A DNA stretch of 58,859 nt from Nitrosomonas sp. (GCA_017984435.1 JAGNZK010000012.1:1-58859), one strand, 5' to 3'; numbered from the stretch's first letter, positions 36,538-46,972 are shown. The notes: generated from the sequence alone by a model not told the origin. A program made the numbers and translations.

Positions 36538-37494
36538 TCACTCAAATTTTCGTCGCCCCATTCGGATCAACTCTTGATGCATCTCAACTATTTGGGTTGA
36601 TGTCTCATGCAATTTTTTGACAACCAAATTAAATCGCTTGGGTTGTTCTAACTCCCACTCTGGTGGCACTGTTTGTCTATCTCGATCACTTGCAGGAAAA
36701 GTGTTTTGTGCAATCTGGCTCAAGTAATCTCCAATAAGCGAATGCAACTTTTTTCTTAATGGCTCCAATTCGCTGTCAAGGAACTCATGTTCTGCGTCAT
36801 TCCACTCATAGTAAAACTTATCTAAGTCTTTAAGCTTATCTCGAGGCCATGAAAAACCAGCCATATTCTGCTCATCAATGAAGCTAATACTTCCCTTTGA
36901 GGGAAGCGTTAGCTTGATCTTCTCAAAAAGCGCTTTATCGGATTCTCTTGCGGGTCTATCTGGCTGCTGCTGCTGTTGTTGTTCGCTATTAATCGTACCG
37001 TGATTTTCAAAAACACTCTTTAGTGCTTTTGATATAGCTTTAATCAGAGTATTTCTACTTAGTGCCTTTTCGTTAGTTTCTGGCGTCATGCAGTACGTCA
37101 ATACTCGCTTAGATCGAAGATCAAAAGGCAGCTTTTCTGGCTCACCAAAATGAGTGTTCATTATCATTACAATTCTGTGCCAGCCAAGAGATTTCACTGC
37201 ATATCCTAATTCGATTAATACATTGGGGTTAGGTGTTGATTTAGTACTAGCGTCATTGATAATTGAAACATCACAAAGAAAAACAGATGCTTCGTCTATC
37301 TTTGAGAAGATCGATTGGCTAATATCCGGTGAGCCAGATACACCAAGCGTATCTCTATCGATAACTGGATCAATTGTCGTTGATTGATCCTTTTTTAACT
37401 CTTCACTAGCCTTCTCTAGTGCGGTCAATATGAAACCACGATTAGTGTTCGATGGGCAATCTGACTGCCAAGAATAAAAGATTCGATCAGGCAT
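36538..37494 (-). CDS. TIR-like protein in a cassette-like unit (possible defence effector)
   Basis: 318 aa. Residues about 3-165 match the TIR-like nucleotide-binding family: RIFYSWQSDCPSNTNRGFI, IDRDTLGVSGSPDISQSIF, KIDEASVFLCDVS, PNPNVLIELGYAVKSLGW (conserved Glu in the position of the TIR NADase glutamate) and PFDLRSKRVLTY. A QQQQQQ linker leads to a helical domain (about 185-318) without a name. TIR domains of this type are known from anti-phage proteins that consume NAD; that role here is inference. The gene is bounded by inverted ACGTTAGGC/GCCTAACGT (36507-36515 and 37511-37519) with very short flanks, like an integron cassette, and it separates fumC from the nrd operon. Confidence 0.72.
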   Translation of the reverse strand: MPDRIFYSWQSDCPSNTNRGFILTALEKASEELKKDQSTTIDPVIDRDTLGVSGSPDISQSIFSKIDEASVFLCDVSIINDASTKSTPNPNVLIELGYAVKSLGWHRIVMIMNTHFGEPEKLPFDLRSKRVLTYCMTPETNEKALSRNTLIKAISKALKSVFENHGTINSEQQQQQQPDRPARESDKALFEKIKLTLPSKGSISFIDEQNMAGFSWPRDKLKDLDKFYYEWNDAEHEFLDSELEPLRKKLHSLIGDYLSQIAQNTFPASDRDRQTVPPEWELEQPKRFNLVVKKLHETSTQIVEMHQELIRMGRRKFE

Positions 37495-37571
37495 ACGGGT
37501 GACTTGAGGAGCCTAACGTAATGTATCCACAAAAAAATATCGCATAAACTGATTACAGGTTACAGCAGCAT

Positions 37572-38759
37572 TCAATCCCAACTCAATGCACCACCGGTTT
37601 GATATTCCGTCACCCGGGTTTCAAAGAAATTCTTTTCCTTCTTGAGATCGATCATTTCCGACATCCACGGGAATGGATTATTGGCATTCGGATACAGGAT
37701 ATCCAGACCAATTTGCTGGCAACGGCGATTGGCGATGTAGCGCAGATATTCCTTGAACATCGGCGCATTCATGCCGAGCACGCCGCGTGGCATGGTGTCT
37801 TCGGCATAACGATATTCCAGTGCAACGGCTTTCTGCATCAGCTCACTGGCTTCATCGCGGAATGCTTTAGTCCACAGATGCGGATTTTCCATTTTGATCT
37901 GGTTGATCACGTCAATGCCGAAATTACAGTGCATCGATTCGTCGCGCAAAATATATTGATATTGCTCGGCGGAGCCGGTCATCTTGTTTTGTCTGCCGAG
38001 TGCGAGAATCTGCGTAAAACCCACATAGAAGAACAATCCTTCCATGATGCAGGCAAAAACGATCAGGCTTCTGAGTAACTGTTGATCCGTCTCCAGCGTA
38101 CCGGTCTTAAAGTGCGGATTGGTCAGTGTGTCGATGAACGGAATCAGAAATTCATCTTTGTCGCGGATGGAAGACACTTCATGATACGCATTGAATATTT
38201 CACCTTCATCCAGACCCAATGATTCCACAATATATTGATACGCATGGGTGTGAATGGCTTCCTCAAATGCCTGGCGCAGCAAATATTGACGGCACTCGGG
38301 ATTGGTAATGTGCCGATACGTACCCAGCACGATATTATTGGCAGCCAATGAATCCGCCGTGACAAAGAAACCGAGGTTACGCTTGACCAAGCGGCGCTCA
38401 TCTTCGGTCAGGCCATTGGGATCTCGCCACAACGCAATATCGCGGCTCATGCTGATTTCCTGCGGCATCCAGTGATTGGCACAAGCCCCCAGATATTTAT
38501 CCCAGGCCCATTTATATTTGAACGGTACCAATTGATTGACATCCGCGTTGCAATTGATGATTTGCTTGTCTTCCACCGAGATGCGGCGATTGGCGCTGCC
38601 CGCCACGTCTTCCGCGTCGGCCTGGCTACCGGGGCTGTGATCCCGGCCATCCTGCGCCGGCGTTGTCAGCGGCAATTCAAAATCGTGCAGTACAGTGCGC
38701 GGCATGGCGTTGACTGGCGGCGTTTGCGGTTGTTGCGGTTCGTCTTCGAATGTCAGCAT
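37572..38759 (-). CDS. nrdB: Ribonucleotide reductase class Ia, beta subunit
   Basis: 395 aa. Diiron ligands in [15 protein letters not shown] (the Tyr after HTHA is the expected radical tyrosine) and [11 protein letters not shown], with the C-terminal tail [21 protein letters not shown] that docks to the alpha subunit. The first 60-70 residues are a variable extension. It generates the tyrosyl radical needed to reduce ribonucleotides. It lies 83 bp downstream of nrdA in the same operon. Confidence 0.95.
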   Translation of the reverse strand: MLTFEDEPQQPQTPPVNAMPRTVLHDFELPLTTPAQDGRDHSPGSQADAEDVAGSANRRISVEDKQIINCNADVNQLVPFKYKWAWDKYLGACANHWMPQEISMSRDIALWRDPNGLTEDERRLVKRNLGFFVTADSLAANNIVLGTYRHITNPECRQYLLRQAFEEAIHTHAYQYIVESLGLDEGEIFNAYHEVSSIRDKDEFLIPFIDTLTNPHFKTGTLETDQQLLRSLIVFACIMEGLFFYVGFTQILALGRQNKMTGSAEQYQYILRDESMHCNFGIDVINQIKMENPHLWTKAFRDEASELMQKAVALEYRYAEDTMPRGVLGMNAPMFKEYLRYIANRRCQQIGLDILYPNANNPFPWMSEMIDLKKEKNFFETRVTEYQTGGALSWD

Positions 38760-38842
38760 GATGAACTCCTTTATATTTGGATTACTTTTGTGTTTCGATT
38801 ATTTTGTAAATATCTATTGAATCATTGTCTTATCAATGTCAT

Positions 38843-41707
38843 CTACTGACAGGACTCGCAGCTCTCATCATCAATGGCGCAGTACTTGATTTCGACGGAA
38901 GACGCTTCCATCATGGTTTTAGCCATACCACCATCAGCAGGCACTGCGTTCAACGAACCAGCACGCACGGTCGATTTTTCCGCTGCCGTCGCGCCCATCG
39001 AACGCAGGTAATAGGTGGTTTTGAGACCGCGCAACCACGCCAGTTTATAGGTGTCATCCAATTTCTTGCCGGAAACGCCCGCCATATAAATATTCAATGA
39101 TTGCGATTGATCGATCCACTTTTGCCGTCTTGCACCGGCTTCGATGAGCCAGCGCGGATCCATTTCAAAGGCGGTGGCATATAGGGTGCGGATATTTTCC
39201 GGAATGCGGTCTATTTTGCTGATGGCACCGTCAAAATATTTCAGATCCGCAATCATCACTTCATCCCACAGATTGAGTTTCTTCAGATCGTTTACCAAAG
39301 ACTGATTGGCAATGGTGAATTCACCGGACAAATTGGATTTGACATACAGGTTCTGGTAAGTCGGCTCGATACTGGCTGAAACCCCGATAATATTGGATAT
39401 CGTTGCAGTAGGTGCAATCGCCAGGCAATTGGAATTGCGCATGCCATGCTGTTGAATACGTTGGCGTAATACATCCCAATCCAGTGTCGTGGATAAATCC
39501 GCTTCGACAAAGCCGCCGCGCTCTTTCCGCAGCACTTCCAACGTATCGTGCGGCAGAATGCCGCGATCCCATAAACTACCCTTATAAGTATTATAGCAAC
39601 CGCGCTCTTCCGCCAACTCAGTCGAAGCCCAGTAAGCCTGATAGGCAACGGCTTCCATCGAACGATCGGCAAACTCAACCGCTTCATTGGAACCATACGC
39701 AATGCCCAACTGATGCAAACAATCCTGAAATCCCATGATGCCCAATCCAACGGGACGATGCTTAAGATTGGCATTTCGGGCTTTGGCGACTGCGTAGAAA
39801 TTGATATCCACGACATTGTCCAGCATGCGCATGGCTGTGCTGATCGTGCGCTTCAGCTTCTCCATATCCAGCACACCATGATTCAGATGCGCCAACAGAT
39901 TGACCGAACCGAGATTACATACCGCAATTTCCTTATCATTGGTATTTAAGGTAATTTCCGTGCATAAATTGGAGCTATGCACCACACCCACATGATTTTG
40001 TGGTGAGCGGATATTGCACGGATCCTTAAAGGTGATCCAAGGATGTCCGGTTTCAAACAACATGCTCAACATTTTGCGCCACAATTGTACCGCCGGGATT
40101 CTCTTGTACAGCGCCAGTTCGCCGCGCTCAATCTTGGCTTCATAAGCTAAATAGGCCTGTTCAAACTGCTGACCGAATTTCTCATGCAGATCCGGCACAT
40201 CCGAAGGTGAAAACAACGTCCAATCACTACCATCCATAACCCGTTTCATAAACAAATCGGGAATCCAGGTGGCGGTATTCATGTCATGCGTGCGGCGGCG
40301 GTCATCACCGGTATTTTTACGCAACTCCAGGAATTCTTCGATATCCAGATGCCAGCATTCCAGATAAGCGCATACCGCGCCTTTGCGCTTGCCGCCTTGA
40401 TTCACGGCCACGGCGGTATCCGATACCACTTTAAGGAAAGGCACCACCCCTTGCGATTTGCCGTTGGTGCCTTTGATACGCGCACCCATCGCGCGCACCG
40501 CGGTCCAATCATTGCCCAGTCCACCGGCATATTTGGCCAGCAAGGCATTTTCCTTGATGGCTTCGTAAATACCATCCAGATCATCCGGTACCGTGGTGAG
40601 ATAACACGATGACAATTGCGAACGGCAAGTGCCGGAATTAAACAAAGTTGGGGTCGAGCTCATGAAATCAAAGCTGGATAACACATGATAAAACTCAATG
40701 GCACGCGCTTCCCGGTCAATTTCATTTAACGCCAGTCCCATCGCCACGCGCATGAAGAAGGCTTGCGGCAATTCAATGCGCTTTTCTTTGATATGCAGGA
40801 AATAGCGATCATACAGGGTTTGCAATCCCAGATAATCGAATTGCAGATCGCGTTCGGCATCCAACGCTTCGGCTAAGCGCGTCAGATCGAACTGCGCCAG
40901 GCGTTCATCCAGAAGGTCGGCCTCGATGCCGCGCTTGATGAAGATTGGGAAATAATCTTTATAATGTGATTGCATTGCTTGCTGGGAAATTTCTTCGCCC
41001 AGTACTTCGTAGCGCATGTTGTTCAACAGTAACCGTGCGGTGACATAACTGTACGCGGGATCTTTCTCGATCAGCGCGCGCGCTGACAGAATCACGGATT
41101 TTCTGACTTCATCGACTGACACACCATCATACAAATCTTTCAATGTAGCTTTCAGAATCAAGGAAGCGTCAACCGCATTTCCCAATCCGCGGCAGGAAGA
41201 TTCAATCAAAGCAGACAATTTCGCCACATCCAATGGCACTCTTTGCCCGTTATCCACAATATATAGTGTCTCTGCTGCCGTCTCTACCGTAGATTTCTGT
41301 TTGAGTTTGGCTCTTTCGCGCGCATGTTCCTCACGATACAACACATAAGCCCGCGCCACATCGTGTTCACCGGAACGCATCAATGCGAGCTCGACTTGAT
41401 CCTGAATATCTTCAATATGAAAAGTACCGCTATCCGGTTGGCGGCGCAGTAAAGCGTTAACCACATCATTCGTCAAACTTGCAACCACCTCGCGCACCCT
41501 GACTGATGCCGCGCCTTGACCGCCATCAACCGCGATAAAAGCTTTGGTCAGGGCGACAGATATTTTCCCCGGTTCAAACGCCACCACCGCACCGTTACGG
41601 CGGATGACTTTATGTTGGGAGAAATTGGAATTTTGCGAACCCGTGTCGAAAAAACGTTGACTTCCGGAAACAGGCTTGAGGTTAGTATGTTCTGTAGCAA
41701 GCTGCAT
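38843..41707 (-). CDS. nrdA: Ribonucleotide reductase class Ia, alpha subunit
   Basis: 954 aa. There are two N-terminal ATP-cone regions (VIRRNGAVVAFEPGKISVALTKAF, about 32-120; LYIVDNGQRVPLDVAKLSALI, about 150-240). The catalytic barrel holds SSCYL, GGLGNDWTAVRAMG, NLCTEITL (active-site Cys and Glu) and the C-terminal redox pair CESCQ. It reduces NDPs to dNDPs with NrdB. The double cone suggests dATP-controlled activity. The start has a good upstream ribosome site (AGGAGATC). Confidence 0.96.
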   Translation of the reverse strand: MQLATEHTNLKPVSGSQRFFDTGSQNSNFSQHKVIRRNGAVVAFEPGKISVALTKAFIAVDGGQGAASVRVREVVASLTNDVVNALLRRQPDSGTFHIEDIQDQVELALMRSGEHDVARAYVLYREEHARERAKLKQKSTVETAAETLYIVDNGQRVPLDVAKLSALIESSCRGLGNAVDASLILKATLKDLYDGVSVDEVRKSVILSARALIEKDPAYSYVTARLLLNNMRYEVLGEEISQQAMQSHYKDYFPIFIKRGIEADLLDERLAQFDLTRLAEALDAERDLQFDYLGLQTLYDRYFLHIKEKRIELPQAFFMRVAMGLALNEIDREARAIEFYHVLSSFDFMSSTPTLFNSGTCRSQLSSCYLTTVPDDLDGIYEAIKENALLAKYAGGLGNDWTAVRAMGARIKGTNGKSQGVVPFLKVVSDTAVAVNQGGKRKGAVCAYLECWHLDIEEFLELRKNTGDDRRRTHDMNTATWIPDLFMKRVMDGSDWTLFSPSDVPDLHEKFGQQFEQAYLAYEAKIERGELALYKRIPAVQLWRKMLSMLFETGHPWITFKDPCNIRSPQNHVGVVHSSNLCTEITLNTNDKEIAVCNLGSVNLLAHLNHGVLDMEKLKRTISTAMRMLDNVVDINFYAVAKARNANLKHRPVGLGIMGFQDCLHQLGIAYGSNEAVEFADRSMEAVAYQAYWASTELAEERGCYNTYKGSLWDRGILPHDTLEVLRKERGGFVEADLSTTLDWDVLRQRIQQHGMRNSNCLAIAPTATISNIIGVSASIEPTYQNLYVKSNLSGEFTIANQSLVNDLKKLNLWDEVMIADLKYFDGAISKIDRIPENIRTLYATAFEMDPRWLIEAGARRQKWIDQSQSLNIYMAGVSGKKLDDTYKLAWLRGLKTTYYLRSMGATAAEKSTVRAGSLNAVPADGGMAKTMMEASSVEIKYCAIDDESCESCQ

Positions 41708-42200
41708 AGATGATCTCCTAACGGATTATTCATGATAGAAAATATACATTTACATTGATTCAATGAAATACTATTTTTCTTTAAAACCACAACATATAGC
41801 GTTATTAAAAAATTAAGACCGCACTGGTAGTATACAAGTGTTGCAGAATTTTTAATACAGAAAATTCATTTTTGCTGAATAAATTCATTTGAACTTCTCC
41901 GATGTGTCATTCAATTGTCGCTGGTAATGACTGTTTTTAATCCTCATTTATTGAGGAGCTAATCGCAAATGAAAATTTTGTATGGTTCATAAAAAATTGT
42001 ACTGAGCGCGCCACCCCGGTTTTTTCCTCCTGGCCGCGAATATGTGCTCAAACCATATTTTCATCCATAGCGCACTTGCAATCTCATTTCGTATCGCTCA
42101 ATCTCTGCTATTCTTCCATCGTGAATTGCCTTTCTCCCAGTTTTGAATTCAAAATCCATCCACTGAATACGCATTTAATGTACGCATAAAAAATACAAAC
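41708..42200. other. Promoter region of nrdA and the Nramp-like gene
   Basis: 493 bp, divergent. At 41787-41802 a sequence fits the 16-bp NrdR box (ACACWATATATWGTGT) at 13 positions. A second box at the usual 31-32 bp spacing is not clear, although CACT/AGTG-type symmetry is seen at 41822-41841. I see no gene in the remaining AT-rich part. Confidence 0.4.
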
Positions 42201-43478
42201 ATGTCATTCAACACATTCCTTAGTCACTTTCTCTCACGCCTGGGTCCCGGATTATTGTATGCAGGCGCTGCCGTCGGTGTATCCCACTTAGTGCAATCCA
42301 CCCAAGCAGGGGGAATGTTCGGATTCGAGCTGATTATTGCCATCATCATTATTCATTTGATCAAATACCCGTTCTTTGAATTCGGGCCGCGTTATACCGC
42401 AGCGACGGGACAAAACATATTGCACGGCTACAAGAAGCTTGGAAAATGGGCGGTATTTGTTTATCTGCTTATGACGCTATCGACGATGTTTATCGTGCAG
42501 GCGGCTATTACCGTGGTCACTGCCGGTTTGGTCACTAACATTTTCGGATTGGAAGGTCTGGGCGGACATGATCCGCAGATGGTTGCATTCATCATCAGCA
42601 GTGCATTACTGCTGTTTTCTTTCACATTACTGGTGAGTGGTCACTACGTGCTACTGGATAAATTGATGAAAATCATTATCCTGATACTCACCATCACCTC
42701 TGTTGCTGCCGTGATCATGCTGCTATTCGATAATCCAGGTCACTATCAAGCAGCCACGGTTTCATTCTCTTTTTCCGATACTGCACACCTGGTATTTCTG
42801 GCGACATTCCTAGGCTGGATGCCCGCGCCACTGGATCTTTCCGTATGGCATTCCATCTGGTCGCAGAGCAAAAATGAGAGCGATGGCAAGATCACCAGCA
42901 TGCAAGAAACCTTGTTCGATTTCAGAGTGGGTTATATCGGCACCGCATTTCTGGCCATATGTTTTCTGTTATTGGGCGCGCTCGTGATGTACGGCAGTGG
43001 TGAAACTTTTGCTGCCGGCGGTGCAGCATTTGCAGGCCAACTGGTGAATATGTATGAACAAGCATTGGGTGGATGGGCCTATCCGATTGTCGCCATCGCC
43101 GCACTGACCACCATGTTTAGTACCACGCTGACCGTACTGGACGGCTTCCCGCGCACGATCAGCATCTCGCTGGAATTGTTGTTTCCACGACGCATCCAGC
43201 ATCACAATAATGAGAAGACTTATTTAGTCTGGCTGTTTATCATCATCACCGGCACATTATTGCTATTGTTCTTTTATCTGACATCCATGCGGGAAATGGT
43301 AAAAATTGCCACCGTGATTGCTTTTGTAGCAGCCCCCATCCTGGCAGTACTCAACATGCAGGCGATGTTCAATAAAAACATCCCGGAGCAATACCGCCCC
43401 GGAAAATTGATGTGGATCTGGTGTTGGCTGGGCGTAGTCGCTTTGTTGGGATGCTCCATCAGTTATTTACTACTTTAA
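42201..43478 (+). CDS. Divergent Nramp-family membrane transporter
   Basis: 425 aa, about 11 transmembrane helices, with Nramp-like architecture (LGPGLLYAGAAVGVSHLVQSTQAG; KYPFFEFGPRYTAATG). The metal-binding motifs of classical manganese/iron transporters are absent: the TM1 DPGN is replaced by GAAVGVSH and the TM6 MPH by MPAPLDLS. So the family fits, but Mn2+ or Fe2+ should not be assumed as substrate. The stop codon lies within the first bases of a 240-bp inverted-repeat element. Confidence 0.8.
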   Translation: MSFNTFLSHFLSRLGPGLLYAGAAVGVSHLVQSTQAGGMFGFELIIAIIIIHLIKYPFFEFGPRYTAATGQNILHGYKKLGKWAVFVYLLMTLSTMFIVQAAITVVTAGLVTNIFGLEGLGGHDPQMVAFIISSALLLFSFTLLVSGHYVLLDKLMKIIILILTITSVAAVIMLLFDNPGHYQAATVSFSFSDTAHLVFLATFLGWMPAPLDLSVWHSIWSQSKNESDGKITSMQETLFDFRVGYIGTAFLAICFLLLGALVMYGSGETFAAGGAAFAGQLVNMYEQALGGWAYPIVAIAALTTMFSTTLTVLDGFPRTISISLELLFPRRIQHHNNEKTYLVWLFIIITGTLLLLFFYLTSMREMVKIATVIAFVAAPILAVLNMQAMFNKNIPEQYRPGKLMWIWCWLGVVALLGCSISYLLL

Positions 43479-43716
43479 CCTAGAAACCTCAGTTGACCGC
43501 TCGAATGGATATTGAACATGATGAATTTATTAAGCTTATCGATAATCTACCAGCGTATCTGTTGGGTGAGTTCGCTACGAAGCGAATTGCATGGTTTTGA
43601 GGATACACTGCTGCGTTGCAACTTCTTGAAATGGAATGACCATTTCGCGTCGTTGCGCCTTGCCATGCACCCTCAAAACCATACACTTCACCTCATCCAA
43701 CTGAGGTTTCTAGGTT
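43477..43716. mobile_element. 240-bp MITE-like element with perfect 19-bp inverted ends
   Basis: Ends AACCTAGAAACCTCAGTTG (43477-43495) and its exact reverse complement (43698-43716). Inside there are nested pairs GCATGGTTTTGAG/CTCAAAACCAT and GAAATGG/CCATTTC, so the whole element can fold into one long hairpin. It fills the gap between the transporter and ABC genes and provides the last bases of the transporter stop codon. No coding capacity. Confidence 0.75.
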
Positions 43717-43741
43717 TAATTCACATTTTTAATCGATCCTG

Positions 43742-45547
43742 ATGCGCCCCACCCGTCTTGAAAAACCTGCGGCTACACGCAGTAACCTGAAAACAATCGC
43801 CGCCCTGTTGCCCTATTTATGGGAATTCAAAGTCAGAGTTATCCTGGCACTGAGCCTGCTGGTATTGGCCAAACTAGCCAATGTCTCCGTGCCATTGGTG
43901 CTAAAAGAGATTGTCGATGCCTTGGATCAATCCCGTGCCGTGCTGGTATTGCCGGTTTTTTTACTAATCGGCTATGGCGTCTTACGCCTGTGCAGCACTT
44001 TATTCGGAGAGTTGCGTGACGCAATCTTCGCCAAAGTGACGCAACGGGCGATTCGCCGCGTGGCGAATAAAGTATTTACACATCTGCATTCATTGTCTTT
44101 GCGTTTTCATTTGGAGCGTCAGACCGGTGGCGTTTCGCGCGATATCGAGCGCGGCACGCGCGGCATTTCATTCCTGTTGAATTTTATGCTGTTCAATATT
44201 CTGCCCACGTTGCTGGAAATCGCTTTGGTGCTGGTGATACTAATCAGCAAGTACGACATCCGGTTTTCCATCATCATTGCACTGACCTTGCTGGCTTACA
44301 TTGCACTCACGCTGATTGTTACCGAATGGCGCATGATTTTCCGTCGCACCATGAACAACATGGACTCAAAAGCCAATACCCAGGCGATCGACAGCCTGTT
44401 GAATTACGAAACCGTGAAATATTTTAGCAACGAAACCTGGGAAGCACGGCGCTACGATGAACATTTGCAATCGTGGGAAAAAGCTGCCGTCCGCAACCAA
44501 ACTTCGTTGGCAACGCTGAATGCCGGACAAAGCGCCATCATCGCCGTAGGTGTGACGTTGTTGATGCTATTGGCCGCCGACAAAGTCGTCGAGGGCAGCA
44601 TGACACTGGGCGATCTGGTGCTGATCAACGCTTTTATGTTGCAACTTTACATGCCACTGCATTTCCTCGGTTTTGTGTATCGTGAAATCAAACATTCGCT
44701 GGCTGATATGGAACGCATGTTCACGTTACTGGACGAAAACAAGGAAATTCAGGACAAGCCGGATGCCCAAAGCCTGGATGCCCAAAATGCCACGATCCGT
44801 TTTAATCATGTCAATTTTAGTTATGAATCCAATCGTCAGATATTGTTCGATGTCAGTTTCGATATTCCCGCCGGCCAAAATCTGGCGGTCGTCGGTCACA
44901 GTGGCTCGGGGAAATCCACGTTGGCGCGCCTGCTGTTTCGTTTTTATGATGTGCAATCGGGTGGCATTCTGATCAATGATCAGGATATTCGTGATGTCAC
45001 TCAGCAAAGTCTGCGCGCAACCATAGGTATCGTGCCACAAGATACGGTGTTATTTAACGACAGTATTTATTACAACATCGCCTATGGACGACCGGATGCG
45101 ACACAGGAAGAAGTTTTTGCCGCAGCACAATCCGCACATATCCATGACTTCATTGAAAGCCTGCCGGAAAAATATGCCACCATCGTCGGTGAACGCGGCT
45201 TGAAATTGTCCGGCGGTGAAAAACAACGCGTAGCCATTGCCCGCACCATTCTGAAAAACCCGGCAATTCTGATCTTTGATGAGGCGACATCGGCACTGGA
45301 TTCTGATTCCGAAAAACGCATTCAAGCGGAATTAAAGCGCATCGCAAAAAACCGCACGACACTGACTATTGCTCATCGGCTGTCCACCGTTGCCGATGCC
45401 GATCAGATTCTGGTAATGGATCACGGCCGCATCATAGAGCGTGGCAATCACCAGCAATTACTCGCAGCGAACGGTACTTATCTGCACATGTGGGAATTGC
45501 AACAACAAGAAGAAACCGATAAACACCTTCAGATTTCTCAACTGTAG
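43742..45547 (+). CDS. Atm1-type ABC exporter
   Basis: 601 aa half-transporter: six transmembrane helices (about 20-320) with the Atm1-type phrases VSRDIERGTRGISFLLNFMLFNILPTLLEI and LLNYETVKYFSNE, then an ATPase with Walker A VVGHSGSGKST, signature LSGGEKQRVAIARTIL, Walker B AILIFDEATSALD and H-loop AHRLST. Atm1-like exporters move glutathione-bound metals or Fe-S-related sulfur species out of the compartment. It starts 26 bp after the MITE-like element. Confidence 0.9.
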   Translation: MRPTRLEKPAATRSNLKTIAALLPYLWEFKVRVILALSLLVLAKLANVSVPLVLKEIVDALDQSRAVLVLPVFLLIGYGVLRLCSTLFGELRDAIFAKVTQRAIRRVANKVFTHLHSLSLRFHLERQTGGVSRDIERGTRGISFLLNFMLFNILPTLLEIALVLVILISKYDIRFSIIIALTLLAYIALTLIVTEWRMIFRRTMNNMDSKANTQAIDSLLNYETVKYFSNETWEARRYDEHLQSWEKAAVRNQTSLATLNAGQSAIIAVGVTLLMLLAADKVVEGSMTLGDLVLINAFMLQLYMPLHFLGFVYREIKHSLADMERMFTLLDENKEIQDKPDAQSLDAQNATIRFNHVNFSYESNRQILFDVSFDIPAGQNLAVVGHSGSGKSTLARLLFRFYDVQSGGILINDQDIRDVTQQSLRATIGIVPQDTVLFNDSIYYNIAYGRPDATQEEVFAAAQSAHIHDFIESLPEKYATIVGERGLKLSGGEKQRVAIARTILKNPAILIFDEATSALDSDSEKRIQAELKRIAKNRTTLTIAHRLSTVADADQILVMDHGRIIERGNHQQLLAANGTYLHMWELQQQEETDKHLQISQL

Positions 45548-45712
45548 TTGCTGGATTTATGCACGCCAGCACAGTTAAAATTAGACAGATTGGATATGCG
45601 AGGAATAAAACTGATGATCTGCTCGATTGATTAAAAAACCATCGACAAAACAAAATCAACGTGAAACCCTTTTCACGACAGGCAGCATCATTTTGCGCTG
45701 TATCATGCACAC

Positions 45713-46972
45713 ATGAAAGATTGGCTTCAACGCCTGCACCCGTTTAAGACCGCCAGCACCCAGCGGCTTGCGATCCTGTTCGCTATCGTCTACTTCGCCC
45801 AGGGCATGTCCGCACTACCCGTCCAGGTAATCGCTATCAGCTTTAAGGATCAAGGTTTGGAAGCCGACGACGTGGCGGCTTTTTTTCTTTTTGCATCGAT
45901 TCCTTGGTTCATCAAACCGTTGTACGGGCTGATCTCGGACTTTCTGCCGCTGTTCGGCCAACGGCGCAAAAGCTATCTATTGCTGACTTCGGCCCTGGCT
46001 TGCGTGGCGGGATTAATTGCCGGGTTTTCAGCGCATTATACCTATTGGGAGCTCGCCATCCTCTATACGCTAATGGGCTTCGGTCTAGCCTACAATGATG
46101 TGTTGACCGATGCGCTGATGGTGGAAAAGGGTAAATTAAATGGACTCACCGGCGCTTTCCAATCGGTGCAATGGATTGCGGTTACCTGTGCTTCGATCAT
46201 CGTAGGCTTGCTGGGTGGATATTTTGCCGAATATCGGGACTTGCAAGCCGCTTTTGCGGTTGCGGCCATATTTCCTTTTATCGTGCTGCTCATGGCTGCA
46301 TTCTTCGTACGCGAGAAACCTATTGATCTCGGAAAAGCCGAGTTCACGGAGATTTGGGCAGCACTGCGCGCGGGATTCGGAGAACGCTCGGTATGGCTGG
46401 TCGCCGCTTTCATATTTCTGTTCAATTTCAGTCCATCTTTTGGTCCGGCATTCCTCTACTACCAGATTGACGTGCTCGGCTTCGGCCAACAGTACATCGG
46501 CGTCTTGAGTTCAGTCGGTTCGGCAGCTAGCATCGTTGGTGCGTTCATCTACGCACCCTTGTCACGATCAATGCCACTGCGCCGCCTGATTAACCTCGCC
46601 ATCGGCCTATCGGTGGTGACTTTATTGACTTATTTGGCCTATCGTAGCGAAACCTCTGCGCTGTTCATTCATGTCATCTGGGGCGTCACCGGCATGGTCA
46701 CGACACTCGCATTTCTGGATCTTGCTGCAAGGGCGTGCCCCAAGCGCGCGGAAGCAACCTTCTTCGCACTGCTCATGTCTATCTTCAATCTCGGCACACT
46801 GGCTTCGCAAAATGTCGGTGCGCATTTGTATACCGAACTTGGCGAAGGATCGTTCGCATACACTTGGCTGGTAATCATCTCTACTTTCGCAACGGCTGCA
46901 ATCTGGTTACTCGTGCCACTGGTGCATATCGAGCGCATCGAGTCGCGTGCACAGCATCATAAAAATCTGTAG
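45713..46972 (+). CDS. MFS transporter related to the BT1 folate-biopterin group
   Basis: 419 aa with 12 helices: FAIVYFAQGMSALPVQVI, ASIPWFIKPLYGLISDFLPLFGQRRKSYL and LMGFGLAYNDVLTDALMVE are characteristic of the BT1/AmpG-like branch. Substrate not certain: folate-type compounds are known only for some members. It lies 165 bp after the ABC exporter in the same direction. Confidence 0.8.
   Translation: MKDWLQRLHPFKTASTQRLAILFAIVYFAQGMSALPVQVIAISFKDQGLEADDVAAFFLFASIPWFIKPLYGLISDFLPLFGQRRKSYLLLTSALACVAGLIAGFSAHYTYWELAILYTLMGFGLAYNDVLTDALMVEKGKLNGLTGAFQSVQWIAVTCASIIVGLLGGYFAEYRDLQAAFAVAAIFPFIVLLMAAFFVREKPIDLGKAEFTEIWAALRAGFGERSVWLVAAFIFLFNFSPSFGPAFLYYQIDVLGFGQQYIGVLSSVGSAASIVGAFIYAPLSRSMPLRRLINLAIGLSVVTLLTYLAYRSETSALFIHVIWGVTGMVTTLAFLDLAARACPKRAEATFFALLMSIFNLGTLASQNVGAHLYTELGEGSFAYTWLVIISTFATAAIWLLVPLVHIERIESRAQHHKNL

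Noticed and set aside
36955-36990. CTG/TTG triplet run as an expandable repeat
   Set aside because: It encodes only a six-glutamine linker between two domains with mixed codons; common and not notable.
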